64,000 nt of DNA from Craterostigma plantagineum (GCA_027422505.1 JAPQWV010001106.1:60447-124446), one strand, 5' to 3'; positions 1 through 11,295 are shown, counted from the stretch's first letter. Notes: generated from the sequence alone by a model not told the origin. Program-made: numbers and translations.

Positions 1-740
1 TAGCAGCGAAAAATTAATTTCTCAACGCTTAATTTTTTCGATCGTAAAATTCGCCGCTTAGGACTTAATTGATCGAAAAATTTCTCTACGATTGACTTAG
101 TCTTTCGTTGACTAATTTCTCGATAGAAACATATCGCAGCGAAAAATTTTTCTTACAATAGAAAATCACATACCGCTCGACAAATTTTCAAATCGAAAAA
201 TTTTATTCAATTGAAGAAAATTTTATGCTAGTAATTTACCTGGGAATTAATTTCTCGATCGTAAATTTACGCGAAATTTTTCTCGATCGAAAAATGACCG
301 ACTACAGTCTCAATTCCAACTTCAACACTTAGAAAATTTTTCTAAGTCTTTTACTCTGTAGCGAACATTAGCGAATAAAATTTTCTCGATCGAAAAATTA
401 AACTGAGTCATTACAATTGAAATCAATGCATAGGAAATCATTTCAAAATCAATGTTATTGACCGAAAAATTTCTCGGCATGAACAGTGACATTTTTTCGA
501 TTAAACACTTAGCGAAATTTCGAACTATTTTTCACGCGATATATATTTCATTCAAAATTTACATTCATGCCATTACGATTTTTCAAAATTGAGCATACAC
601 TATGCATTTGATACGATTTCAATTCAAATTCATCGAACATGCTATTACTTGCAATATTACTATAGTTTGATGAAATTTATTCATATTTCGACTGAAAATA
701 AAATTGAAACTAATAAACTTCTATATATCTTATTTTTCAG
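1..740 (+). other. P1 pol-ORF3 spacer, AT-rich, non-coding
   Basis: About 740 bases without a credible reading frame. It is packed with short motifs such as TTTCTCGATCG, CGAAAAATT and the palindrome-like TCGATCGAAAAA. Nearly the same sequence occurs in P4. The last 35 bases look like a plant intron 3' end (see 707-740). Confidence 0.75.
707..740 (+). promoter_or_regulatory. Candidate splice acceptor and branch point before P1 ORF3
   Basis: CTAAT at 710-714 fits the plant branch-point consensus CTRAY. It lies 26 bases before a pyrimidine-rich run ending TTATTTTTCAG at 740. The ORF3 ATG follows immediately at 741. The same arrangement with the same spacing is in P4 at 55464-55497. Function is inferred. 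Confidence 0.5.
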
Positions 741-3700
741 ATGGATCGCTACCGAAATACAACCACATCTACGATCACAACCTTTATCTAAAGGTTCAAA
801 ATACGAACTTCCAGCTCGATCTGAGCACGTTTAGGTGTCCAGACGAGATCATCGTATCAATCCTACAAGGCCACCCCATCTGGCATGCGTTAACGGTCAC
901 CGCGTCAGTGCCGATGGTATATTTCCAGCAATTCTGGGGCTGCATACAAGGAGAAGTGGACAATGGAGACTTCAGATTCTCAACAAGGATAGGGACGCGA
1001 CATATCAGCATGGACAAGAACCAGTTCGGCATGGTACTGGACTTGCCCACAGCAAAATTACGACCCGCTCCATCGGATGCTGAGATGATTCAAGACTTCT
1101 TGCACATGGGATACCAACCGCCGCTCACAAGATTAGCTCAGGTCCAGAGAAGCGGAATCCCACACCCGTGAAGACACTATTCGGAATAGTGAATAGTGTC
1201 TGTCGCCCAAGCACACAGGATTCGATAAGGGCAACAACAATATTTTGAGGATGTTCCACGACATCGCCTTCTCAAGAAACTATGACTACACTCAGCTGAT
1301 CTGGAACGACTTCGCGGACCAGATTCGGCAGAAGGAGAACCGGCGATCAAAGAACGTGCCTTATGCTCGGTGGTTCAGCATCATCATCAGGGAGATCGTG
1401 GCGCTGCACCAGACAATCCCTACTCTGCTTCCTGGCGGAAATTACCACCGAGGCTTAAGTTCTTCCATACCCACGGCTTACGGACCTGGACCAACCGTCG
1501 ATGCCGATCTCATTCGAGCTCTTTCGTCTCGCGGACCCCAACGGAGACGTCTACAAGCTATACTGCCGGGACAGGAATCTCACCGAGGAAATGATTCGAG
1601 GGCCCCCGACAGTGCTTGGAGCTAGCCCTCAACAACAACAACAACAGCTAAGCCCTAAGGACGCAATGATTGATGATGTCGCTCAGGAGCTAGCACAGGA
1701 GCCAACATTGGTCGAAAGAGCCAATGTCCGACGTAGATGATACCCTGATAGACGTTGTGGCTACAGAGATGGCGCTCGAGGCTCCTGCCCATGACTTACA
1801 AGTGGAAGTGCCCGTTAATGTTGGTGTGCTCGAAGAAACCTTTGAGAAGGTTCTTCCATCAGTAGCACAGCCCGAAGTAGAAATGGGGTAAAGCTCTCTT
1901 CCACTGGTGACGGATCAGGCACTGGAGGACGTCCGTCGTGACCTCACTCCTCACACGGCCACCCCGTCTGACACGGAGTCGGAGGCGGAAATAAGCCTGA
2001 TAAGGAGGACTCCAAGGAGACTTAGCATTCAACTGGAGTCTCTCTTCCCGGCCGTCACCAATGCACCAGATACTACGCTGACCACATCTGCAAGTGTTGC
2101 TGGCACTTCTTCGCTCAATCTTGAGCCGAACCTACTCTCGTGGTGTCTGGATCGCAGGCACACCCGAGCCTGCCACAACGCCCATAGAGCCGAATCTTCA
2201 AGATTCGACTCTAGGTTGGTGGAAGTCTCATACAGTCACAACCTCAAGTGACCGTGAGCCAACCTGAAGAGTCAGTGTCTACTCAAGGGTTGATAACAGG
2301 CAACATCAGTCGTCCTGGTCCATCCAAGGAGGCGTCCGCACCCTTTGTGACGAATGAGCAGTTCCAGACCGCTCTCTCTGCCGCTGTACAGTCTATAGAA
2401 GACAAAATCACGGAGAGAGTACTCCAAGCACTCGAGACATCCCCAAGAGATATCGGGAAAGCACCTATCTCTGAAGGCACCTCGTCACAACCCAACCTCA
2501 CACCTCCACAACCCTCATCCACCTACCCTGTACAACACTCTTCCATCCTAATCAACCCATACACTATCCCAATCACCGAGCTCCATGAAATCCTTCTGGC
2601 CCGCCTCATCGGTCTGACCATACGATCGCCTCAGGAAGAATCCCTCTATAGGCGACTGGTAGACCATCCTGAGCCACCTACCCAATCATGCCAAGGCCAA
2701 GCTCCCACTCCCGGCGCAGACATGACGATCCTGACGATCAGGACCATCATGAGGGGGAGAAGAGGCCAAGAACATCAACAAGAGGCCAAGGACAAGGCTC
2801 GGGGCGCTACGTAGACAAGCGCTGAGCTGGCGAAACCCATACTACCCACCAAACCTATACTACTCACCAAACCCAAATACCCACACCACGCACCGCACCG
2901 CCCACATCGACCCACCAACCTTTCACCTCAGGACGCCTCCGCCCACACCACCGATCTACTCAAGCCCCTGCTTCCGAAGAAGAAGCAAGTACTGCGATGC
3001 TTGTAGCTCTAGCAGCTACCCAAGCCACTCCCTCTGTCGCTCCAGACCAACCGGGACCCTCTGGACATGGCGTCAATCCACACGAAGTCCTAGACAAGTA
3101 TATCTTCGAAGGACAGTGGATGACCCATTCCATACCCGAGGAGCATCAAAGACGACGGCTTCACGACGTTCGGCGCTTTTTACAACAAGCATCTATAGAC
3201 CTCGTAATCATAGAAGACGACGAGCTTCAGGAAGGTGAGACTACGAACAAGATATCCCAAGGCTAACAGAGTTAATCGCTCAATGGGCGGTTCCCTCTTC
3301 AAGGCTAACGCCAGGGACCGTTTCGGATCGACACGCCATGGGAGAACATCGGAATAGAAATCCCTTCCTAGAAGAAGTTCGTGAGAACATTTCGAGGTCT
3401 CCGAACAGAGTGAAGAAGCCGAACAAGTTCGAGCTTAGAGGGATCTCTCATTGGGATTAGCAGAAGAGGATGACCTACCTCTGGATGCTGACCAAACTAG
3501 GACCTGATATAAGGCTGGGGATGACTAGGCACAAGCCAAGAGCCATTATAAGAGTCTCTCTCCAATAAGCCAACTACTCAGCGTCTACTGTGACAAAGGA
3601 GGACTTCCAACACCTCATTACACCATTGAGCGCGTAGACAGAACTCGAGAGGATCTAAGCGAGAGCGACCTACAGTACATCCCTGCTGAAGAAGTTTACA

Positions 3701-4014
3701 ACTTATATCAGCTATATGTGGAAAAGTACAAAGGTCCTCAAGGCTTCATCAGAAAGAAGGACTCGAGGGTCTCTACCGGTTCGTGATGCACCAAGTCAAG
3801 TACTATGCCGCAAACGACCTTCAGATGGCTCTGGAGAGCAATATGAAGAAGGTCAACATGACCGCTCCGCTCAACAAATGGCCTGAGATCGAAGGGCTTC
3901 CCAGCAATCACGTGCACATCAACTCAGTCCTAGGCATCACCTACCACAATCCAATAGCGAAGAAGAATAGATTGATGCTGAAGACTGAAATCAACAAGTT
4001 TTGTGATGGGACGC
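741..4014 (+). pseudogene. P1 ORF3 (third gene of the element), frameshifted and 3'-truncated
   Basis: ORF3 lies downstream of pol in these elements; its function is unknown. The N-terminal domain (about residues 20-240) carries FRCPDEI, GHPIWHALTV, YFQQFWG, MGYQPPLTRLAQ, DYTQLIWNDF and VPYARWFSIII, readable in open stretches at 704-1171 and 1245-1625. An acidic and Ser/Thr/Pro-rich region follows (1700-2240). A helical segment (EDKITERVLQAL) comes at 2390-2440, then ITELHEILLARL, a charged and His-rich region, and C-terminal helices (YIFEGQW near 3100; QVKYYAANDLQMAL at 3800-3840). A base is missing near 751 relative to P4, and many later indels break the frame. No signal peptide or membrane segment is visible. 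The copy ends at 4014, before the KFCDGT block is complete. Confidence 0.75.
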
Positions 4015-5690
4015 ACAATAAAGTGCTAAAAGGATGTTTCGTGATCATTGAGGATAGGAATCTGAGCATCGACCTATAGTGATCCCAATGAACGACTATG
4101 ATGTTATCTTTGGATGGATTGACTTTCGAGACACGGGGCCATCATAGATGTAATAAGAGAAATGAATTTCATTCATTTCGGGTAAAGTAAAATCAAGCCG
4201 TATTCCGCGAATTTCTGCTCTGAAGGCTCAACGACTGCTGAGGTCCGGTTGTGAGTCTTTTCTCGTATATGCGATAAAGGCAGAGGATTTTCTCAGCCCG
4301 AACTGAAAGACGTGCCTGTAGTTAATGAATTGTTGATATATTTCCCGATGATCTCCCAGGGTTACCCCCTGAATCGGAAATACAGTTCACGATAGAATTG
4401 ATGCCGAGATCCGCCCTTATTTCTAAAGCTCCTTATCGACTAGCATCGAACTGAAGGAATTGAAGGAACAACTGGAGGATTTGTTGCAGAAAGGGTTTAT
4501 TCAACCCAGCTTTCACCATGGGGAGCACCGATTCTATTTGTACGTAAGAAGGATGAGTTGAACAAGATTACCATCGAGAATAACTACTCGTTGCAGAGAA
4601 TCGACGATCTGTTCGATCAGCTGCATGGTGCTACGGTATTCTCGAAAATTGATCTCCGTTCGCGATACCATCAACTAAAGATCATGGAGACAGATGTTCC
4701 TAAAGCAGTGTTCAGTACGAGGTACGGCCATTACGTGTTTTTGGTCATGCCCTTCGGACAGAGAAATGCCCATGTTGCCTTTATGATCTTATAATCGAGT
4801 CTTTAAAGAATATCTTGATCAATTCGTCATCGTCTTCATCACGATATACTGATCTATTCTAAGACGAAAGTTGGACACGAAAATCATCTACAAATCGTCT
4901 TAGGAATCCTGCGAGAGAAACAATTCTACGCCAAATTCAAGAAATGTGAATTTAGGCTCGAACAAGTAGCTTTCTTGGGACACATGATTTCTGGAATGGA
5001 TTCTCTGTGGACCCAAGCAAAATCAAAGCTGTGAACAATTGGCCACGTCCTACCACTCCTACCGAAGTCCGGAGTTTCCTCAGGCTCGCAGGATATTACT
5101 GCAAATTCATAGCTAATTTCTCTAGCATCGCCTCAACATTGACGAACCTTACAAGAAAGAACGTACCTTTGAAATGGACTGAGGCATGCGAACAAAGTTT
5201 CCAGGAGCTGAAGAAACGACTTACTTCTGCTCCCATTCTGACTATACCATCGGAAACGGAGGGTTCTCCGTCTACAGTGACGCCTCAAAGAACGGACTAG
5301 GCTGCGTATTAATGCAAAACGGTAAAGTAATTGCTTATGCCTCACGACAACTTAAAGACTACAAAAAGAATTACCCGACCCACGACCTTGAGCTAGCAGC
5401 AGTTGTATTTGCATTAATGATATGGCGGCATTACCTTTACGGAGAAAGGTGCGAGATTTTCACCGACCATAAGAGTTTGAAATATTTCTTCACTCAGAAA
5501 GAGCTTAATATGAGACGACAATGATGGTTAGAGCTAGTAAAGGACAATGACTGCGTCATCAACTCTCATCCAGGCAAGGTGAACATGGTTGCAGACGCGT
5601 TACGTCGAAAAACGATGAATGCAGAATTAAGCAAACTTGGAGTGGAAGTGGTTGACTTAGGTGAAGTCGAAACAATCTAGCAACACTAAC
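4015..5690 (+). pseudogene. pol: G1 protease end, reverse transcriptase and RNase H
   Basis: Protease end: DYDVIFG near 4100. The RT starts around 4440 ([17 protein letters not shown]) and continues through [35 protein letters not shown] and [12 protein letters not shown] to 4794. About 10 residues are missing just before LNKITI, and the usual GLTNAP is degraded to GQRNAH. Near 4836 the active-site motif has lost one G, so the FIDD box is split by a frameshift. The connection domain is at 5007-5260, and RNase H ([29 protein letters not shown]) is readable at 5260-5520, ending at a TGA just after RRQ. It cannot encode a working enzyme. Confidence 0.85.
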
Positions 5691-6328
5691 TCTTCAGCCG
5701 ACGTTGCTAGAACGAATCAGGAAAGCATAAGAAGAGGATGAATTTTATCAGAAAGTGAAAAATGCGCTACCTGAGGACTTCGAAATCCAAGAAGATGGAA
5801 CCTTACTGTACAAGAATCGGTTGTACGTACCCAATGATGTAGGGTTACAGCGAACAATATTGATAGAAGCACATGCAACAACGTACAAGTGCACACAGGC
5901 GCAACGAGTATGTACCAAGATTTGAGGATCACGTATTAGTGGCGGGAATGAAGAAGGACATCGCCACGTTCGTAAATAGATGTATGACTTGCCAGCTGAT
6001 CAAAGTTGAACACAGTGACCAGCTGGAACTCTGCAGCCTTTACCAATTCCTGAATGGAAATATCACGATGGACTTCGTCCTTGGTTTGCCTAAGACAACG
6101 AAAGGCCACGATGTCATTTGGTGATTGTTGGTCGCCTAACCAAATCGGCTCATTTCATTCCTATCAGCTCCACTTTTTCCATGGAACGTTATGCTGAATT
6201 GTATATTCAGGAAATTATTCGACCCCATAGAATTCCATTTCCATCGTCTCGGATCGAGATTCGAGTCTATCCAACTTTTGGCAAAGTTTACAGAAAGCGA
6301 TGGGAACTAAGCTCTTGTTCAGTACTGC
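5691..6328 (+). pseudogene. pol: G1 integrase, N-terminal zinc region and part of the core
   Basis: The zinc-binding region is recognisable from about 5820 (EAHATT, then frame-shifted sequence) to CMTCQLIKVEH at about 5985. ITMDFVLGLPKT at 6060-6100 contains the first catalytic Asp region, followed by VGRLTKSAHFIPI at 6125. There is a frameshift near 6245, where a run of the usual integrase core continues in another frame up to 6328. The second Asp and Glu of the DDE triad are frame-shifted or missing because the P2 LTR starts there. Confidence 0.8.
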
Positions 6329-6679
6329 TGTAGAATACCATTTTTAATTGTGCTTTGATTTCATTAGTTGTCTTCGTTGATTGGGGCTTTTATTGTATTT
6401 GTCCTTAGTTTAGGACTTAGCTTGTTATTTATACCAACTATGTTTGGTATAAATACTTGTACAAACATTGAGCTTAATAGAGAAAGTTCAGAATTTGACA
6501 CCGAAGGCTTGCAATTCAACTTCTAGAGAGAGAAACACTAGTAACTTTCTCACTCCACTCGAATTCTCTCTCATGTTCTTAATTGGAGTTTTCGATCGAA
6601 CTTGAATTTCAATAATTCTAATCGAATCACTTTGGATTGTTTGCCTAGGATCATAAAGTTGATAAATTAGGACCTAACA
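6329..6679 (+). repeat. P2 5' LTR
   Basis: It starts TGTAGAATACC and ends CCTAACA, 351 bp. It is similar to the LTRs at 7807, 11296 (reverse), 27777 (reverse) and 58941. It carries a TATA box inside an inverted repeat (6426-6455), and a primer site follows within 3 bases. Confidence 0.9.
6426..6455 (+). promoter_or_regulatory. LTR TATA box embedded in an inverted repeat
   Basis: TATTTATACCAA at 6426-6437 is the exact reverse complement of TTGGTATAAATA at 6444-6455, with a 6-base loop. The TATA box TATAAATA is the right arm (6448-6455). The same arms occur in the P3 LTR (7901-7930) and M1 LTR (28004-28033), and with one change in the P4 LTR (59028-59057). Confidence 0.65.
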
Positions 6680-6681
6680 AC

Positions 6682-6693
6682 TGGTATCAGAGC
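6682..6693 (+). other. P2 primer binding site (initiator tRNA-Met)
   Basis: TGGTATCAGAGC, complementary to the 3' end of plant initiator tRNA-Met, two bases after the LTR end. Confidence 0.9.
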
Positions 6694-7753
6694 AGATTTG
6701 TTCTGTTTAGAATCGAAAATTGTTAGAATCGGATCGAAATTGAAATTCTGAAACTGTTCCATTCGAAGAACAGTTTTGGCGCCAAACTGATTTCGATCAG
6801 ATAATTCTTCAATATGTGCTTAATTGACTTGAATTTGATGTCTCTGTGCTTGCTTAGATGTTATAAATCATTTACGATTAGATCGGTAGTGTGTAGAACA
6901 TCGATTAAGCAGAATTAATTGAATATGTGTAGTTACTGTTTGCGCTGAGAACAGCTTGAACACGTACTAATTTTGCTAAAATTCGATATCTTTTGCTTCA
7001 TGAAGTGTTTAATTGTATGTTTGTGCGTAATTAGCAGTTGATTTCGAGCAAGTACCTGCACACTGTGTAATTCACCGTTTTTTGCTTGAATCAGTGTTAA
7101 TTATATTCTGTAATTTTTTGCAATTACCTTAATTTTTCTCGCTAGGTTTTCGATCAGGTTAATTTCTCAATCGAAAAACTCTGCGCGAAAATATTTCTCA
7201 TCAGAATAGCAAGTCAGACTTAAAGTCGTCTTTCCTACGAACGAATTTAGCAGAAAAATTTCTCGAGCATTACTAAGCGCAAATCTTTTTCGACAAGACC
7301 AATTTTGACCTTTGCGCTCGCAAAACTTTCCGTCAAAAAGCATTTTTCGGTCAGACTATTAAAGTTTGACCTAGCGAAAACAACTTACGATCGAAAAACT
7401 TTTCCAGTCAACGGATTTATTTTGACACAACGAGAAACTTACTAAACGTATTGTTTCTTGCGATCGAAATAAATTCACGATACAGAAATTTTTTTCGATC
7501 AAAGGATTTTGAGCAATTTTCTTCGCTCGTAAAATTTTTCGCTGACATACTTTCTCGCCCAAGAACAGTAACAAATACATCTTATCTCGACGAATTAATT
7601 TTTTGATCAAACTTGAAAGATTGAGTCAAAATTATTCTCGAAACTGCTTAGAATCAAACGCTACTAACTAATCTGCTACTTGTGAAGTACATCACATCAG
7701 TTCAAACCATCAAAACAACAAACGAAGATCCTTCATCAACTCAAGAAAACAAA
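6694..7753 (+). other. P2 leader, AT-rich, non-coding
   Basis: About 1.06 kb between primer site and gag start. No reading frame is supported. It contains many TTTCTCG, CGAAAAA and GATCGAAA motifs like those of the pol-ORF3 spacer. The packaging signal would be expected here but cannot be pinpointed. Confidence 0.7.
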
Positions 7754-7806
7754 ATGGATGCTTACTCGTTTGGAAACGACAACCGTCCCCCAATACTTAA
7801 GAGAGG
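7754..7806 (+). pseudogene. gag: P2 gag, first 17 codons only
   Basis: The ATG at 7754 opens MDAYSFGNDNRPPILKRG, homologous to the gag starts at 9282 (P3) and 26704 (M1, minus). The P3 LTR interrupts it after 53 bases. Confidence 0.8.
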
Positions 7807-8158
7807 TGTAGAGACTATATTTATTTGTGCTTGATTTCATTAGTTGTCCTTGTAATTAGGGGCTTTATTTGTATTAGTCCATAGATTAGGACTAGTTTGC
7901 TATTTATACCAAGCTTGTTTGGTATAAATACTTGTACAAACAATTGAGCTGAATATAAGAAATTAGAGAATCGATCCGAAAGGCTTTTGAATTAAATTCT
8001 AGAGAGAGAAATAGCAAACACTTTCTCCCACTAAAAGTTTCTCTCTCGTGTTCTTCAAAGAAATGTTTTTTCGATCGTGATTCAATTTCTATCATTCTAC
8101 TCGATTGCCTTAGAATTCATGCCTAGGATTGTTTGAGTTGATAATCGAGGACCTAACA
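7807..8158 (+). repeat. P3 5' LTR
   Basis: It starts TGTAGAGAC and ends CCTAACA, 352 bp, same family as the P2 LTR. The TATA-bearing inverted repeat is at 7901-7912 and 7919-7930 (TATAAATA 7923-7930). Confidence 0.9.
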
Positions 8159-8160
8159 AT

Positions 8161-8172
8161 TGGTATCATAGC
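8161..8172 (+). other. P3 primer binding site, one mismatch
   Basis: TGGTATCATAGC differs from the initiator tRNA-Met complement at one base (AGAGC changed to ATAGC). This is probably post-insertion decay. Confidence 0.8.
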
Positions 8173-9281
8173 CGATTCGTTCTGTTTTGAATCAAAATTG
8201 TTAGAAATCAGATCGAAATTTAATTCTGGAACTGTTCCGTGCGAAGAACAGTTTGATCTGATCGAAATTGGTATACATCTGATATGTTCTGTGCGAAGAA
8301 ATTGATTTCGATCTGATAGCCTTAATTCTGTGCTTATTTGATCTGATTTTGATGTTTCTTTACTCGCATAAGTAGTTTAGATCAATTGCGATTAGATCAG
8401 TAGCAATTAGAATAAGGATTTAGATCGAATTTTTGATTCTGAGAACTTACTGTTCGCGCGAAGAACAGTTTGAATATGTTCTGATTTTTGCAAAATTGAA
8501 TATCATTTGCTTCAAAACATGTTTAATCGTCTGTTCGTAAGGGTTCAATAGCTAATTTCGAGCATATACCTGCAATTTCGTTGATCAATTTTCAGTATTG
8601 CTTGAATTATGTGTTAAATCTGTATTCTGTGAACTGTTGCGTAATTTCAATTTTTCTCGCTAAGTTCTTCGATCGGAATAAATTCTCGATCGAAAAACAA
8701 CGTGCGAAAAATTTCTCAATTAGGATACGAATAAGGAACAGAAGTCGCTACTGCTAAGGATGATTTGAGTGTAAAAGTTTTACGAGCATTATTTCAGCGA
8801 AAACCTTTTTCGAGAGATTCATAATAGATTTTTGCGTGCGCAAGTTTTTTCAATCGAAAAACTTTCTCGGTCAGACTCTCAAGTTTGACCAAGCGAAAAA
8901 TCTTTTAGATCGCAAAACTTTTTCGGTCAAACAATTTATGTTGACTTCGCGAGAAACATACTAACTGTGATGTTTCTTAACGATCGAAATAAATTCACAC
9001 ACTGAAAAAGATTCTCGACCGAAAGACTTAAGGCTAATTTTTCTCGCTCGACAAACTTTTCGCCAACAGTACCTGACGCGTGAAAACAGTATCATTACGT
9101 TAAAATCGACGAAATTATTTTTTGATCAAACAGTAACGATTGAATCAAAAATAATTCTCGATCATTTTTTTAAAATCAAACGTTACTAACTAATTTGCTA
9201 CTTGTGTAGCATATTACATCAAAATCCATTCATCAAAACTAACGAAGATCCTTCATCAACTCTACCACAAAGAAAGAAAAG
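8173..9281 (+). other. P3 leader, AT-rich, non-coding
   Basis: About 1.1 kb of TTTTTCGAT/CGAAAAACTTT-rich sequence homologous to the P2 leader. No supported reading frame. Confidence 0.7.
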
Positions 9282-11295
9282 ATGGATGCATACTCACTAG
9301 GTAACGACAACCGTCCGCCAATCTTGCAACGTGGTGAATATACAATATGGAGAAGCCGCTTTCTAAATTTCATAGCCTTGAAAGATCAAGCAGAAAACCT
9401 GTAAAAGTCACTCGAAGAAGGACCCGCACAGTTCTGAAGGAGCCTAGGGAATACACCATCGAGGAAAGGGCCCACGCTAAGGCAGATCTGATAGCCATGA
9501 ACACACTCATGCAGGGCATCCCCAATGACATCTATAGACAGATAGACAGCCTTCCAACGGCTAAGGGGATGTGGGATGAACTGCATAGAATGATGCAAAG
9601 GACGGAAGTGGACATCAAGGCCAAAAAGGCAAATATTCTCACTGTTTATGACTCCTTCAAAGCAAGCCGGAGGAGAGCCTACATGACGTATATCAAAGAT
9701 ACCTCACCTTCTTAATGAGATGAGGAAAATAGAAATCTCTAAGACAAACATGGAAACAAACATCAGATTTCTATCCTCCATGCCCTTAGAGTGGAAAAAG
9801 ATATCCATTCAACTCAGGCAAAACAAAGATTTTGAGGAATTGGATATCCATGCAGTCTTTGATAATCTCGCCCAACACGACTAAGATACGAGATTCAGAA
9901 GGAGCAAAAGGGCAAGCAGATTGAAGACCACGGTTGCCCTAGTCTCAGAGAAGCGTGGAACAAAGCCTCGCAAACAGAAGATCATTAGGCCTCCCTCCCC
10001 ATCAGAGTCAGAAGAAGATTCGGAGTAAGACGCTGAGCCAAGCATGAAAGCACTAGGGAAGCAGTTGGCTTTAATCGGAAAATTGATGAGCAAGACGTAC
10101 TTCAAGAAGAAGTCCTCATCTTCGGCCAACCGACTTTGGACCTCAAGCTCTAAGAATAAAGAACGTGCACGAGAGAGCTCCGAAATCAAGAACACCAAAG
10201 AGCCCAACAGGTGCTTAAACTGTGGCAAGCCTGGTCATTTTGCCAGAGAATGCACTCTTCACAAGAAGAGAGATGCTAATTACTACTCCAGAAAGCTTCA
10301 ACTCTCAAAGCAGAAGGAAGCTGGAGTAGCCCTCATGGCAGAGCAGGACCACTGGCTCGAAGACACGTCCAATTCCGAAGAGGAGAACTTAGCCCTTATG
10401 GCTCGCCTGGAAACACCTTGGACGACGAAAACCTCAAACCTGACGGACGACGACGATGCACCCACCTCATCACGAGAGGTAGTCTCTCCCCACATTATTG
10501 ACCATGTTAGAATCGTATAACATAAAATACGCTGACATGAAACGTGAGCAGAAAAGTCTAAAGGAAGTAGAGGACAAACTTTCTAAGTCTCAGGAGAAGA
10601 TTATTAGTCTCGAATCAGAACTTAGAAGCTCTAATACTAAAATAGAAGAATTCACTAAGAGCCTACATTCTAGGGAGACTAGTCAACCTCAAATGGGCAG
10701 CATAATGATTTAAGAATTAGAAGATAGGCTAGAAAATAACTACAATTGCTTGGTTAGGAATCTCAATGAGAAAGCCACCCTCAATTGTAGGTTAACCGTA
10801 GCGACCACTAAGATCACTAACTTGGAAGCTAAATTAGGAATATCGAATGCAAAAATTAGTGAACTTAGTAAAGAACTTGATGACTGTCAAACCGCTAAAA
10901 CTGACGGTAGAAAACAATTATGCTCTCTTAGGCGAGGAACGTAAGAAGTTATATGCAAAAATTAAGAAATTAGACGATCTTCTTACCGAAAGAGCCAATC
11001 TGAACAGACTATATTTCTAAATCAGCCCAAGGATTTAGATTTCTATAATCCCTTAGAAGGCATAGGTTTCACTAACCCATGTGTGCTAAAGAAGAAAGAA
11101 ATGTATGACATAAAGCACATGTGGTTAGGGCGAACCACTCTCAAGGCATTTACTGAAGGCAAAGAACAAGATGTTCTAGAAATTGCCAAGAGAAAAACCA
11201 AAAAGGGCTCAAATCCCTTCGACTACACAGATAAATGACAGAGATAAAAATATAAAACCATCTCTAACATCTATCTGTGATTTAGTTCAACCTCC
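9282..11295 (+). pseudogene. gag: P3 gag, multiply frameshifted, 3'-truncated
   Basis: The start is MDAYSLGNDNRPPILQRGEY at 9282, with a stop codon in the following block (near 9402). The capsid-like region continues as IEERAHAKADLIAMNTLMQG, TAKGMWDELHRMMQRTEV and DIKAKKANILTVYDSFKA (9450-9665). A stretch present in the M1 copy (encoding WVHVPGDE onward) is deleted at about 9432. The zinc knuckle CLNCGKPGHFAREC (CX2CX4HX4C) is at 10210-10255. A long charged coiled-coil region (KSLKEVEDKLSKSQEKI and others) runs 10498-10970. The FYNPLEGIGFTNPC block at 11040-11080 precedes the expected protease. The copy is cut by the M0 LTR. It acted as the nucleocapsid polyprotein; this copy cannot. Confidence 0.85.

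Larger units (their letters stand above)
1..4014 (+). mobile_element. P1: 3' part of a Sirevirus-like Ty1/copia element
   Basis: This is the pol-ORF3 spacer followed by ORF3 of a copia element whose gag and pol lie left of the window. It is closely similar to P4: bases 1-740 match 40799-40962 continued at 54986-55497, and 741-4014 match the start and body of the ORF3 at 55498. The match stops abruptly at 4014, inside the C-terminal part of ORF3, where gypsy protease sequence begins. No 3' LTR or polypurine tract of P1 is in the window, so its 3' end is either deleted or lies beyond the nested insertions. Confidence 0.85.
4015..6328 (+). mobile_element. G1: eroded Ty3/gypsy (chromovirus-type) pol fragment
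   Basis: The order protease, reverse transcriptase, RNase H, integrase is that of Ty3/gypsy. The fragment has no LTR on the left: it begins in the middle of protease directly after P1 ORF3. On the right it stops inside the integrase core, exactly where the P2 LTR (TGTAGAATACC) begins. The [14 protein letters not shown] RT motif and the DYDVIFG protease motif are typical of plant chromoviruses of the Tekay/Reina type. Numerous stops and indels make it an old copy. Confidence 0.85.
6329..7806 (+). mobile_element. P2: 5' end of a Sirevirus-like copia element
   Basis: LTR, primer binding site, leader and the first 53 bases of gag in normal order. It is cut at 7807 by the LTR of P3, a member of the same family. 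The remainder is not in the window. The 5 bp before the LTR are ACTGC (6324-6328), which should recur after its 3' LTR if the insertion is intact. Confidence 0.85.
7807..11295 (+). mobile_element. P3: 5' half of a Sirevirus-like copia element
   Basis: LTR, mutated primer site, leader and most of gag, inserted in P2 gag. It is cut near 11296 by the reverse-oriented LTR of M0. The flank before its LTR is AGAGG (7802-7806). The pol half is absent from the window. Confidence 0.85.

Noticed and set aside
741..4014. ORF3 as a retroviral-type envelope gene
   Set aside because: No signal peptide, hydrophobic membrane helix or furin-like site is visible in any copy; the protein is acidic/Ser-Thr-Pro-rich and helical. 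Position after pol alone is not enough.
6682..6693. tRNA-Met gene
   Set aside because: Only the 12-base 3'-end complement is present at each site; these are primer binding sites.
9298..9306. Splice donor AG-GTAACG just inside P3 gag
   Set aside because: P2 and M1 have GGAAAC/GGAAAT at the same place, so the GT is not conserved.
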